DNA of 64,000 bases from Georgenia satyanarayanai. GTDB lineage: Bacteria; Actinomycetota; Actinomycetes; Actinomycetales; Actinomycetaceae. Under the pieces are notes generated by a model that searched no databases, had not been told where the DNA came from, and worked only from the letters and a program-made list of their open reading frames with translations. This document shows positions 32,642 through 41,631 of this stretch, one piece after another. The position numbers and the translations under genes are program-made. Position 1 is the first letter of the stretch, and each line of letters starts with the position of its first letter. Where the stretch lies: NCBI RefSeq assembly GCF_009193135.1, contig NZ_VUKC01000004.1:62001-126000 (forward strand). The letters are read 5' to 3'.

Positions 32642-34171
32642 GTGACCCTTCCGCACGGCCCGCAGCTCATCACCTACGCCGACCGGCTCGGTGGTGACCT
32701 CCGCGGGCTCGACCGCCTGCTCGACGGACCGCTCGCGGGCGCCTTCTCCGGCGTCCACGTCCTGCCGTACTACCGCCCCTTCGACGGCGTCGACGCCGGT
32801 TTCGACCCCGAGGACCACACCGTCGTCGACCCCCGGCTCGGCACCTGGGAGGAGATCCGCGCGCTGAGCGAGCGTGGCGTCGTCATGAGCGACGTCATCG
32901 TCAACCACGTCTCGAGCCGCTCGGACCAGTTCCAGGACGTCGTCGAGAAGGGTGATGCGTCCCCGTGGGCGCCGATGTTCCTCACTCTCTCCTCGGTGTT
33001 CCCCGACGGCGTGACGGAGGCCGACCTCGCGCGCATCTACCGTCCGCGGCCGGGTCTGCCCTTCACGACGATGACCCTGGGCGGGCAGCCCCGCCTCGTG
33101 TGGACGACCTTCACCCCCGAGCAGGTCGACATCGACCTCCGCACCGACGAGGCGTGGGCCTACCTCACCTCCGTCATCGACGCGCTCACCGGTGCGGGCG
33201 TGACGATGCTCCGTCTCGACGCCGTCGGCTACAGCGGCAAGGAGGCGGGCACCGACTGCTTCATGACGGCCTCGACGCAGGCCTACGTCGACCGGATCCT
33301 CGAGCTCGCGCACGCCCGGGGCGCCTCGGTGCTCCTCGAGATCCACGGGCACTACCTCCAGCAGGTGGAGATCGCCCGGACCGTCGACTACGTCTACGAC
33401 TTCGCGCTGCCGCCGCTCGTCCTCCACGCCCTGCACGCGCGTGACCTCGCGCCGCTGGCGCACTGGATGCAGGTGCGGCCGACGAACGCGGTGACCGTGC
33501 TCGACACCCACGACGGGATCGGGATCGTCGACGTCGGCCCGAACGACCTGCGCCCCGGGGAGCCGGGTCTGCTGGCGGCCGAGCAGATCGACGCGCTCGT
33601 CGAGTCGATCCACGACGCGAGCGACGGGGCGAGCCGCCTGGCCACCGGTGCCGCGGCGTCGAACCTCGACCTCTACCAGGTGAACTGCACCTTCTACGAC
33701 GCGCTCGGGCGCGACGACCGGCGCTACCTGCTCGCCCGGCTCGTCCAGCTGATGGTCCCGGGCATCCCGCAGGTCTACTACGTCGGCCTCCTCGCCGGGG
33801 AGAACGACATGGAGCTGTTCACCCGCACGGGTGTGGGCCGGGACATCAACCGCACGTACTACACCGCGGACGACGTCGCGGGGCACCTCGGCCGGGGGGT
33901 CGTGGCGGCGCAGCTCGAGGCGCTGCGCCTGCGGGCCTCGCACCCCGCCTTCGAGGGCGAGTTCACCTGCGAGCTGGACGGGACGCGCGGGGTGCTCGCG
34001 TGGACGACGCCGGAGTCGCGGGTGCAGCTGGGCTTCGACGTCGACGACGCGTCCTTCGTCCTCGCGGTCCGTGGCCCCGAGGGGTGGCGGACGGTGGTCT
34101 CCGACGGCGACGTCTCCCCGATGGCCGAGGCGGCACGGCGCGCGGCTGCCGAGGAGGCCGGCGGACAGTAG
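32642..34171 (+). CDS. Sucrose phosphorylase (GH13_18)
   Basis: A 509-residue enzyme collinear with the roughly 504-residue bifidobacterial sucrose phosphorylase. It starts at a GTG after GAAGGA. Recognisable blocks: QLITYADRLGGDLRGLDRLL; IYRPRPGLPFT; the nucleophile Asp in MLRLDAVGYSGKEAGTDCFM; the acid/base Glu in LLEIHGHYLQQVEIA; the third acidic residue in VTVLDTHDGIGIVD; and ATGAAASNLDLYQVNCTFYD, the loop that shapes the fructose/phosphate site. It converts sucrose and phosphate to glucose-1-phosphate and fructose, saving one ATP. Glucosyl-glycerol or sucrose-6-phosphate phosphorylase are less likely alternatives in the same subfamily. It is the last gene of the LacI-controlled operon. 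Confidence 0.92.
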   Translation: MTLPHGPQLITYADRLGGDLRGLDRLLDGPLAGAFSGVHVLPYYRPFDGVDAGFDPEDHTVVDPRLGTWEEIRALSERGVVMSDVIVNHVSSRSDQFQDVVEKGDASPWAPMFLTLSSVFPDGVTEADLARIYRPRPGLPFTTMTLGGQPRLVWTTFTPEQVDIDLRTDEAWAYLTSVIDALTGAGVTMLRLDAVGYSGKEAGTDCFMTASTQAYVDRILELAHARGASVLLEIHGHYLQQVEIARTVDYVYDFALPPLVLHALHARDLAPLAHWMQVRPTNAVTVLDTHDGIGIVDVGPNDLRPGEPGLLAAEQIDALVESIHDASDGASRLATGAAASNLDLYQVNCTFYDALGRDDRRYLLARLVQLMVPGIPQVYYVGLLAGENDMELFTRTGVGRDINRTYYTADDVAGHLGRGVVAAQLEALRLRASHPAFEGEFTCELDGTRGVLAWTTPESRVQLGFDVDDASFVLAVRGPEGWRTVVSDGDVSPMAEAARRAAAEEAGGQ

Positions 34172-34230
34172 GAGGGGCCGGGCCGGGGGCGGGTCCGGCC
34201 CGCTCACCTCCTCATCGCGCAAGAACCCCA

Positions 34231-34325
34231 TCGGCGTCGACAAGTCGGCTGTCGGCGACAAGTTGGCTGTCGGCGGGGGAGGGGGGGGATGTACGGCGTC
34301 CCCCTTGCGCCGACAGCCGACTTAT
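34231..34325. repeat. 18-bp repeat pair with inverted third copy, likely bidirectional terminator
   Basis: Two direct units, GACAAGTCGGCTGTCGGC and GACAAGTTGGCTGTCGGC, are followed after a G-rich and C-rich spacer by an inverted copy GCGCCGACAGCCGACTT (34307-34323). The inverted copy overlaps the stop codon of the convergent GH2 gene. The units facing each other give a long stem between the two convergent genes. Confidence 0.75.
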
Positions 34326-36118
34326 CTCCCGGTGATGATGCTCCTGAGCGTCTCCACCGGGAGCTTGGGCCTGCGGTTCTCGTCGAGGAGGCCGTTGGTC
34401 TCCTGGCCGGTGTCGGTGAGCTGGGTGTAGCAGAACCCGGCGAGCGCACTGTCGCGGACGGCGTCGAGGAGGTCGCGCAGGCGTGCCTCGAAGTCACCGG
34501 CGTCCGACGCCGTCGAGTAGCCCCAGTCGCCCTCGTGGCGCGCCGCGAAGCTCACCCCGCCGAACTCGGTGAGCATGACCGGCTGGTCGCGGACGTCCTC
34601 GCGCAGCTGGATGCGCCGCCCCGCCGGTCCGATCCCCCCGAGCAGCTCGCGCACCGCCTCGGCGCTGCCGTACCGGGCGCGCAGCTCGGCCCCGGTAGGC
34701 GCGTAGTCGTGGATGGAGAGGATGTCGGAGTCGGTGTGCTCCCACCCGTCGTTCGAGACCACCGGTCGCGTCGGGTCCAGCGCCCGGGTGAGGTTCGCGA
34801 GACCGATCGCGTAGTGGCGCTGCGCGGGGTCGTGGGCGCCGTGCTGCACGCCCCAGCTCTCGTTGAGCGGCACCCACGTGACGACGCTCGGGTGGGACAC
34901 GTCGCGCCGCACGAGCTCGACCCACTCCCTGGTCAGCTGCTCCACCGAGCGCGGGGAGAAGGCGTAGGCGTTGGCCGTCTCGCCCCACACGGTGAGACCC
35001 AGCCGGTCGGCCCAGTAGAGGAAGCGCGGGTCCTCCGCCTTCTGGTGCACGCGCACCGAGTTGAAGCCCAGCTCCCGGATGAGCTCGACCTCCTCGCGCA
35101 GCGCGTCCCCGCTCGGCGCGGCCAGGTGGGTCTGCGGCCAGTAGCCCTGCTCGAGCACCGAGCGCAGGTAGTACGGGCGGTCGTTGAGGAGGAAGGTGCC
35201 GTGCGCGACCGCGACGGACCGCAGCCCCAGGTAGGAGCCGACGACGTCGGACCGGCGGGCCCCGCCGTCGTCGTCCGTCTCGACGGAGAGGGTCGCGTCC
35301 AGCAGCGTGGGCCGCTCGGGCGACCACAGCAGCTCCTCGTAGGCCTGCCCGTTGGCCTGCCGGGAGAGGTGGACGCGCAGCTCGACGTCCTGGTCGAGCG
35401 CACGCACCCGCTGCTCGGCGAGGAGCTCGCCCTCGTGCGAGACCTGCACCGTGAGCCAGGTCCCCGGCGCCGGCCGCTGCGCCAGCCGCACCGCCGCCGC
35501 CACGGTCGCCCCGGGGACGTCCGGGGCCCACGCGAGCTCGGCCACGTGCTGCGCCGGCACCGCCTCCAGCCAGACCGGCTGCCAGATCCCGGTGGTGCGG
35601 TGGTACCAGATGACGTGCGGCTCACGCTGCCAGTCCTGCTTGCCGCGGGGCTGGGCGGCGTCGTGCGGGTCGTCCACGGCCTGGACCACGAGCTCCAGCG
35701 GCCCGTCCGCGCCCCTGACCACCTCGGTGACGTCGAAGCCGAAGGGCGTCTGCCCGCCCGTGTGCGCCCCGACGAACGCCCCGCCGAGCCACACCCGCGC
35801 GTGGTAGTCCACCGCGCCGAACCGCAGCACGAGCCGGTCACCCTGCTCGTGCAGCCCCGCCGCGGTGAGGTCGGACGGCGAGAGCAGCCGGCGGTACCAG
35901 ACCTCCCCGAGGTACCCGGTCTCGCCCACCCCGGAGGCGGGGGACTCCGGCGGGAACGGGACGGTGATCTGCCGGTCGAAGTCCACCTCGGCCGGTGTGG
36001 CGGCACGCGCGACGGCGAAGTCCCACGTCCCGCACAGGTCCGCCCACCGCTGCCGCTGCAGCTGGGGGCGCGGGTAGGCGCCGTCCTGGCGGCTGGGACG
36101 GGACGGGTACGCGGTCAT
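34322..36118 (-). CDS. Glycoside hydrolase family 2 (beta-galactosidase/beta-glucuronidase type)
   Basis: A 598-residue cytosolic enzyme. Residues 1-175 form the sugar-binding jelly roll (WADLCGTWDFAVARA, YRRLLSPSDL, RLVLRFGAVDYHARVWLGGA), then an immunoglobulin-like domain, then a TIM barrel from about 285 (YLRSVLEQGYWPQ). The acid/base Glu lies in WVPLNESWGVQ and the nucleophile Glu in MLTEFGGVSF. The length fits the short GH2 enzymes (about 600 residues) rather than LacZ (about 1000). The exact glycoside is unknown. Its start overlaps the LacI stop by 4 bases, so it is co-expressed with the regulator. Confidence 0.92.
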   Translation of the reverse strand: MTAYPSRPSRQDGAYPRPQLQRQRWADLCGTWDFAVARAATPAEVDFDRQITVPFPPESPASGVGETGYLGEVWYRRLLSPSDLTAAGLHEQGDRLVLRFGAVDYHARVWLGGAFVGAHTGGQTPFGFDVTEVVRGADGPLELVVQAVDDPHDAAQPRGKQDWQREPHVIWYHRTTGIWQPVWLEAVPAQHVAELAWAPDVPGATVAAAVRLAQRPAPGTWLTVQVSHEGELLAEQRVRALDQDVELRVHLSRQANGQAYEELLWSPERPTLLDATLSVETDDDGGARRSDVVGSYLGLRSVAVAHGTFLLNDRPYYLRSVLEQGYWPQTHLAAPSGDALREEVELIRELGFNSVRVHQKAEDPRFLYWADRLGLTVWGETANAYAFSPRSVEQLTREWVELVRRDVSHPSVVTWVPLNESWGVQHGAHDPAQRHYAIGLANLTRALDPTRPVVSNDGWEHTDSDILSIHDYAPTGAELRARYGSAEAVRELLGGIGPAGRRIQLREDVRDQPVMLTEFGGVSFAARHEGDWGYSTASDAGDFEARLRDLLDAVRDSALAGFCYTQLTDTGQETNGLLDENRRPKLPVETLRSIITGR

Positions 36119-37266
36119 GGCTGCTCCTCTGGGTCGGGCGAGCGACGGAGTCGTGCTGTCGGCGAGGGGGCGGTGCCGGCGGCGGGGCGTGATCCAGCTG
36201 TCGGCGGTGACAAGTCGGCTGTCGGTGAGAGAGGGGCTTCTGGTGCGGGAGACGGCTCCTGCCCGGCCGTGCTCTCCCGCACCGTCAGCCGGTGCGGGAC
36301 GGTGACCGTCTGCGGGGGCACGCCCGCCGCGGCGCCGCCGCGCAGGAGGAGGTCGATCGCCGCCGAGGCGAGCTCCTGCTTGTCGGGGGCGATGGTGGAG
36401 AGCGACGGCGTCGTGTAGGTCGCCTCCTCGATGTCGTCGACCCCGACGACCGCCACGTCCTGCGGCACCCGGAGCCCGCGCAGCGCCAGCGTGCGCAGGG
36501 CACCCAGGGCGAGGGCGTCGTTGAAGCAGAAGACGGCGTCGGGCGGGTCGGGCACCTCGAGGAGGCGGGCCATCGCGGCTGCGCCGTCGGGGCGGTGGAA
36601 CTGCTCGACGGTCGCGACGAGCCGCTCGTCGTGAGCCACGCCCGCCGCCGTGAGGGCGTCGCGGTAGCCCTCCAGGCGCAGCAGCGCCGTCTCGTTGGGG
36701 CCGCTCAGCTGCGCCCCGATCGCCGCGACCCGCCGCCTGCCCAGGCCCAGGAGGTGCGCCGTCGCGTCGGCGGCCGCGGCACAGTTGTCGACCGTCACGT
36801 GGTCGAAGACGGCGTCGCCGACGTGCTCGCCGAGCAGGACGAGCGGGGAGCGGTCCACCCGCTCGCGCAGCGCCGGGGCGTCCAGGGCGAGAGGGGACAG
36901 GACGAGCCCGTCGAGCACGGGCAGGTCGCGCCCTTCGAGGAGCGCGCGCTCGGCCTCCTCGGTGCCCTCGGTCTGCGAGAGGAGCACCATGCGCCCGCGC
37001 GCCTTCGCGGCCCGCACCAGCTCGGCGGCGAGCTCGGCGAAGTAGGGCTGGGTGAGCTCGGGCAGGGCGACGGCGATGAGCCCGCTGGACCCGCGGCGCA
37101 GGTGCCGGGCCGCCAGGTTGGGCCGGTAGTCGAGTGCGGCCAGTGCCTCCTCGACGCGCTCACGCGTGGCGGTGGTGACCGACCCGGTGCCGTTGACGAC
37201 GTTGGAGACCGTCTTGATCGACACCCCCGCGCGCGAGGCGACCTCGCGCAGCCCGACCTGAGCCAT
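36115..37266 (-). CDS. LacI family regulator with repeat-derived C-terminal tail
   Basis: A 383-residue repressor; the ATG follows GGAGGGGG. The helix-turn-helix is VGLREVASRAGVSIKTVSNV, then a hinge and a PBP-like sensor (SGLIAVALPELTQPYFAELA, DHVTVDNCAAAADATAHLLG, PDAVFCFNDALALGALRTLA, VAVVGVDDIEEATYTTPSLS). The normal family fold ends near residue 340 at RLTVRES. A further 43 residues, rich in Ser/Pro/Ala (APLSPTADLSPPTAGS), are encoded by copies of the 18-bp repeat found between genes elsewhere. It is divergent from the importer at 37445 and co-transcribed with the GH2 gene. It is the presumed repressor of both directions. Confidence 0.93.
   Translation of the reverse strand: MAQVGLREVASRAGVSIKTVSNVVNGTGSVTTATRERVEEALAALDYRPNLAARHLRRGSSGLIAVALPELTQPYFAELAAELVRAAKARGRMVLLSQTEGTEEAERALLEGRDLPVLDGLVLSPLALDAPALRERVDRSPLVLLGEHVGDAVFDHVTVDNCAAAADATAHLLGLGRRRVAAIGAQLSGPNETALLRLEGYRDALTAAGVAHDERLVATVEQFHRPDGAAAMARLLEVPDPPDAVFCFNDALALGALRTLALRGLRVPQDVAVVGVDDIEEATYTTPSLSTIAPDKQELASAAIDLLLRGGAAAGVPPQTVTVPHRLTVRESTAGQEPSPAPEAPLSPTADLSPPTAGSRPAAGTAPSPTARLRRSPDPEEQP
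36195..36232. repeat. 18-bp repeat copies inside the 3' end of a LacI gene
   Basis: CAGCTGTCGGCGGTGACAAGTCGGCTGTCGGTGAG contains one and a half units of the repeat. It is read in frame as part of the LacI C-terminal tail (SPTADLSPPTAG on the minus strand). Confidence 0.75.
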
Positions 37267-37354
37267 CGCCCCCTCCTTCCATGCCCGCCGGTCGGCGCCC
37301 CGCGACGTCGCGCGATCTGGACCGGACCCTCCGACCATAACGAACTGGCCTACC

Positions 37355-37371
37355 GGTATACAACGTTTACC
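37355..37371. promoter_or_regulatory. Candidate LacI operator in the divergent promoter region
   Basis: GGTATACAACGTTTACC pairs at six of eight symmetric positions (GGTA..AC...GT..TACC). It is 88 bases from the LacI start and 73 from the importer start. No second copy was found in the window, so this is tentative. Confidence 0.45.
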
Positions 37372-37444
37372 GCCTGTGTTAGAAAGGCCTTCCAGGCACC
37401 TCCAGTGGCCGGGGGTGCTCCTCATCGACGAGGGGGCTTTCACG

Positions 37445-38794
37445 ATGACAACCACACGCACACCACGGATCACAGCCCGCAGACGCAGTGTCCTCGCGGC
37501 CGCGACGGCCACCGCCGTCGTCGTCCTCGCGGCATGCGGCGGGGGTCAGACACCCGAGGACGTCGCCGGTGGCGGCGGCGAGCCGAGCGAGGCACCGGAG
37601 TTCACCGGGGAGTACACCGGACCGGCGGTCCAGCTCAACTACTGGAACGGCTTCACCGGCGGTGACGGACCCTTCATGCAGGAGCTCGTCGACCAGTTCA
37701 ACGCCGAGCACGAGAACATCACCGTCGTTCCCAACACCATGGACTGGGCCGACTTCTACCAGCGGCTCCCCGCGGCCGTCACGCAGGGCGAGGGCCCGCA
37801 CGTCGGCGTCATGCACCTGGACCAGCTGGCCACGATGGCGGCCCGCAACGCCATCGTCCCGCTCGACGACCTCGCCGAGGCCCTCGAGCTCACGGCGGAC
37901 GACTTCACCCCGGAGATCTGGGACGCCGGGATCTACGAGGACCAGCGGTACGGGATCCCGCTCGACGTCCACTCCCTGGCGATGTACTACAACACCGAGC
38001 ACTTCGAGGAGGCCGGCATCACCGAGCCGCCCACCGACGAGGCCTCCTTCATGGAGGCGCTCGACGCGCTCCAGGCTGCCGGGTTCGAGACCCCGTTCTG
38101 GATGCCCCAGCTGTGGCCGAGCCACCTCATGTGGCTCTCCCTCGCCTGGCAGAACGGCGAGCAGGTGTACGCCGAGGACGGCTCCGCGGCGATGTACGAC
38201 TCCCCGGGCGGGGTCGAGGCGCTGGAGTGGCAGCGCTCGATCATCGAGCAGGGCTACAGCCCCAACGACGTCGCCATCGACTCCCAGTACATCGCCTTCA
38301 AGAACGGTGAGAACTCCATCACCTGGGACGGCATCTGGCAGATCAACGACCTCGAGGCCGAGGAGGTGCCCTACGGCATCGCCCCGGTCCCGCAGATCGG
38401 CGACGAGGCCGCCGTCTGGGCCAACTCCCACCACTTCTTCATGAGCCGGCAGGCGACCGAGGACGAGAACCTCGCCGCTGCCTCGCAGGTGTTCATCGCG
38501 TGGATGTCCGAGCAGTCGGCCACCTGGGCCGGCTCGGGCCTCATCCCCGCGCGCCTGTCCGTGCGCGAGAGCGGCGTGCTCGACGACATGCCCCAGCGGG
38601 TCATCGCCGAGCAGATCGACACCATGCGGTTCCTGCCGCCCGTCCCGGGTGTCGGCACCGTCCAGGCCGAGGCGCTGGAGCCGGCGATCGCCGACGCGGT
38701 CCTCGGCAACACCCCGCCGTCCGAGGCGCTGGGCACCGCGGCCGAGCAGGGCACCAACCTCATGGAGCAGAACCTCGAGAGCTTCGGAGGCTGA
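37445..38794 (+). CDS. Sugar ABC transporter substrate-binding lipoprotein (family 1)
   Basis: A 449-residue lipoprotein; the ATG lies 8 nt after AGGGGG. The signal has a twin-Arg-like RRRSVL before the hydrophobic run and the lipobox VVLAACGG. COG1653 domain: LNYWNGFTGGDGPFMQELVD, FNAEHENITVVPNTMDWADF, GPHVGVMHLDQLATMAARNA, YGIPLDVHSLAMYYNTEHF and FKNGENSITWDGIWQINDLE. It should capture an arabino- or xylo-oligosaccharide, judged by the two GH43 genes in the same operon. Confidence 0.94.
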   Translation: MTTTRTPRITARRRSVLAAATATAVVVLAACGGGQTPEDVAGGGGEPSEAPEFTGEYTGPAVQLNYWNGFTGGDGPFMQELVDQFNAEHENITVVPNTMDWADFYQRLPAAVTQGEGPHVGVMHLDQLATMAARNAIVPLDDLAEALELTADDFTPEIWDAGIYEDQRYGIPLDVHSLAMYYNTEHFEEAGITEPPTDEASFMEALDALQAAGFETPFWMPQLWPSHLMWLSLAWQNGEQVYAEDGSAAMYDSPGGVEALEWQRSIIEQGYSPNDVAIDSQYIAFKNGENSITWDGIWQINDLEAEEVPYGIAPVPQIGDEAAVWANSHHFFMSRQATEDENLAAASQVFIAWMSEQSATWAGSGLIPARLSVRESGVLDDMPQRVIAEQIDTMRFLPPVPGVGTVQAEALEPAIADAVLGNTPPSEALGTAAEQGTNLMEQNLESFGG

Positions 38795-38796
38795 CG

Positions 38797-39744
38797 ATGT
38801 CCCCCACCGTCGCGCCTCCGCGCAGCGAGGAGGGGCTGCGGGAGGGGCGACGGCGTGGCATCCCGGTGCACGGGAAGGCGACGCCGTGGCTCTTCCTCGC
38901 CCCGTACCTCGTCCTGTTCCTCGGCTTCGTCGTCGCGCCGATCGTCGTCGGCGCGTGGATCAGCCTGCACCGGTGGGACTACACCCTGCCGAACAAGCCC
39001 TTCGTCGGGCTGGACAACTACACCCAGCTGTTCGACACGAGCTCCATCGCCGCGGCCCAGTTCTGGGACGCGATGGAGGCGACGGCGATCTTCACCGTGT
39101 TCAGCGTGCCGTTGCTGCTCACGGTGCCGCTCGCCGTCGCGCTCGTCATGAACATGAAGTTCAAGGGCCGGACCTTCTTCCGGGCCGTCTACTTCGCCCC
39201 CTACGTCCTGGGTGTCGCGGTCGTGGCGATCCTGTGGCGCTACCTGCTCGACAACAACATCGGCCTCGTCAACCACTACCTCGGCCTCCTCGGCCTGCCC
39301 GACGACATCCCGTGGCTCACCTCGAGCCCCGCGGTGTGGGTGAGCCTCGTCGGGGTCACCGTCTGGTGGACCCTCGGCTTCAACGCCGTCATCTACCTCG
39401 CCGCGCTGCAGGACATCCCCGGCGAGCTGTACGAGGCGGCCCGCGTGGACGGCGCCAACCGCTGGCAGCAGTTCCGCAACGTCACGCTCCCGGGGCTGCG
39501 GCCGGTGCTCGCGTTCATCACGACGATCACCATCATCGCCTCGGCGAACATGTTCGGGCAGTCCTACCTCATGACGTCCGGCGGTCCCGGCCGCGAGACC
39601 CGCACGGCGATCTACCAGATCGCCGAGACGGGCCTGCGCAACTTCCAGATGGGCAGCGCCGCCGCGATGAGCTACGTGCTCACCGTGGCGCTCATGGCGC
39701 TGAGCATCGTCGTGTTCTGGATCTTCCGTGAGCGGAAGGGATGA
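38797..39744 (+). CDS. Sugar ABC transporter permease (MalF-like)
   Basis: A 315-residue permease starting 2 bases after the binding-protein stop. Six helices follow a basic N-terminus. The EAA loop is YEAARVDGANRWQQFRNVTL, and SGGPGRETRTAIYQIAETGL is the usual MalF-type block before the last helix. No ATPase is encoded in this operon, so a shared ATPase is assumed. It overlaps the following permease by 4 bases. Confidence 0.94.
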   Translation: MSPTVAPPRSEEGLREGRRRGIPVHGKATPWLFLAPYLVLFLGFVVAPIVVGAWISLHRWDYTLPNKPFVGLDNYTQLFDTSSIAAAQFWDAMEATAIFTVFSVPLLLTVPLAVALVMNMKFKGRTFFRAVYFAPYVLGVAVVAILWRYLLDNNIGLVNHYLGLLGLPDDIPWLTSSPAVWVSLVGVTVWWTLGFNAVIYLAALQDIPGELYEAARVDGANRWQQFRNVTLPGLRPVLAFITTITIIASANMFGQSYLMTSGGPGRETRTAIYQIAETGLRNFQMGSAAAMSYVLTVALMALSIVVFWIFRERKG

Positions 39745-40616
39745 CGATGGCCACCACCACCACCACCGCGGCCCCGGCCGCGACCCGGCGGACACCGGTC
39801 GGGCGCGTCGTCCTGCGCTACGTCGTCCTCGGGCTGCTCGCCCTCCTGTTCATCAGCCCGCTCATCTACATGCTTGTCACGTCGTTCAAGACGCGGGGCG
39901 AGGCCGCCGGGTACCCCCCGACGTGGATCCCCGACCCACCGACCACCGCCGCCTACGAGTCGATCCTCAACGCCCCCGGCACGCCGGTGCTGCGGTGGTT
40001 CGCCAACAGCCTCGGCGCGGCGGCGGCGAACGCGGCGCTCGTCGTCACGACGTCGACGCTCGCCGGCTTCGCCCTGGCGCGGATGCACTTCCGCGGGCGC
40101 AGCCTCGTCTTCGCGGCCGTCGTCGGCACGCTGTTCGTGCCCCCGGTCATCCTCATCATCCCCAACTACCTCATCGTCGGGGAGCTGGCCTGGCTCAACA
40201 CCCTGCTCGCGGTCATCGTGCCCACCGCGGCGTCCGCGTTCGGGGTGTTCTTCATGCGCCAGTTCTTCATCAGCCTCCCCGGCGAGCTCGAGGAGGCGGC
40301 CCGGCTCGACGGCGCCAACCAGTGGCAGGCGTTCTACAAGGTCGCCCTGCCGCTCGCCCGCCCGGCGCTCGCCACCCTCGCGCTGCTCGCGTTCCTCACC
40401 AACTGGAACGACTTCCTCTGGCCCGTCTACGTGCTGTTCAGCCCCGACGTCCAGACGCTGCCGGCGGGACTGTCCACCCTGCAGTCGGCCAACGCCGTGC
40501 GCTACGACCTCCTCATGGCCGGTGCCGTCATCGCGAGCATCCCGGTGCTGGCGATGTACGTCTTCCTCCAGCGCTACATCATCGAGGGCGTCTCCCGCTC
40601 GGGGCTCAAGGGATGA
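39741..40616 (+). CDS. Sugar ABC transporter permease (MalG-like)
   Basis: A 291-residue permease. An in-frame ATG two codons later could also be the start. Six helices. The EAA loop is EEAARLDGANQWQAFYKVAL, preceded by FGVFFMRQFFISLPGE. The gene is coupled at both ends: it overlaps the MalF-like gene and, at its stop, the start of the GH43 lipoprotein. Confidence 0.94.
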   Translation: MTMATTTTTAAPAATRRTPVGRVVLRYVVLGLLALLFISPLIYMLVTSFKTRGEAAGYPPTWIPDPPTTAAYESILNAPGTPVLRWFANSLGAAAANAALVVTTSTLAGFALARMHFRGRSLVFAAVVGTLFVPPVILIIPNYLIVGELAWLNTLLAVIVPTAASAFGVFFMRQFFISLPGELEEAARLDGANQWQAFYKVALPLARPALATLALLAFLTNWNDFLWPVYVLFSPDVQTLPAGLSTLQSANAVRYDLLMAGAVIASIPVLAMYVFLQRYIIEGVSRSGLKG

Positions 40617-41608
40617 GGCGCCCGGGCACGACGACGGCGCTCGCCTGCGTCGTCGTGCTCGCCGCCTGCGGGGGCGGGCAGGAGGTGACGGACGACGACG
40701 CCGCCACGCCCGCGCCGTCGTCGTCCGCGCCCGCCGCGGATGTCAACCCCGTCATCGCCGACGACTTCCCCGACCCCGACGTCCTCGAGGTCGGCGGCGT
40801 CTACTACGCCTACGGGACCAACGGGAACCTGCGCAACGTGCGGGTCGCCCGCTCCACGGACCTGGAGGAGTGGGAGCTGCTCGAGGACGCGCTGCCGGAC
40901 CTGCCGAGCTGGGTGATCCCCGGCAAGACGTGGGCGCCGGAGGTCACCGAGCTCGACGACGGCAGCTTCGCGCTCTACTTCACCGCGACCAACTTCGACC
41001 CGTACGCGCAGTGCGTGGGCGTCGCGACGGCGGACACGCCCGAGGGGCCCTTCACCGTCGTGGGCGAGGAGATGCTCGTGTGCCCGGAGGAGGAGGGCGG
41101 CGCGATCGACGCCTCGACCTTCGTCGACAGCGACGGCACCCGCTACCTGCTGTGGAAGAACGACGGCAACGCGGTGGGCGTCGACACCTGGCTGTACCTC
41201 GCGCCGCTCACGGCCGACGGGCTCACGCTCGACGGTGAGGCGGTGCGGCTGGTCCAGCAGGACCAGGACTGGGAGGGGCACCTCGTCGAGGCGCCCACGC
41301 TGGTGGAGCGGGACGGCACCTACGTGCTGCTCTACTCGGCGAACGACTACGGCGGCGAGCAGTACGCCGTCGGGTACGCGACGGCCGACGCCGTCGACGG
41401 CCCCTACACCAAGGCCGACGGGCCGCTGCTCACCACCGACGCCACCGACGGCCGGTTCATCGGCCCCGGCGGGCAGGACGTGGTGACGGCGCCCGACGGC
41501 ACCGACCGGCTCGTCTTCCACTCGTGGTACGGCGACACCTCCTACCGCGGCGTCAACGTCCTGCCGCTGGAGTGGGACGACGGACGTCCCGTCGTCGTCG
41601 TGCCCTGA
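40613..41608 (+). CDS. GH43 family glycoside hydrolase, lipoprotein
   Basis: A 331-residue protein with lipobox VVLAACGG, so anchored on the outer face of the membrane. The five-bladed propeller of GH43 shows its three acidic residues: Asp in DDFPDPDVLEV, Asp in GGAIDASTFVD and Glu in GHLVEAPTLVE. WAPEVTELDDGSFALYFTAT is another family block. GH43 enzymes remove arabinose or xylose or cut arabinan by inversion. Being coupled to the importer, it probably trims oligosaccharides at the cell surface just before uptake. Confidence 0.92.
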   Translation: MRRPGTTTALACVVVLAACGGGQEVTDDDAATPAPSSSAPAADVNPVIADDFPDPDVLEVGGVYYAYGTNGNLRNVRVARSTDLEEWELLEDALPDLPSWVIPGKTWAPEVTELDDGSFALYFTATNFDPYAQCVGVATADTPEGPFTVVGEEMLVCPEEEGGAIDASTFVDSDGTRYLLWKNDGNAVGVDTWLYLAPLTADGLTLDGEAVRLVQQDQDWEGHLVEAPTLVERDGTYVLLYSANDYGGEQYAVGYATADAVDGPYTKADGPLLTTDATDGRFIGPGGQDVVTAPDGTDRLVFHSWYGDTSYRGVNVLPLEWDDGRPVVVVP

Positions 41609-41631
41609 CACACCCCTCGGAGGAATCAACG

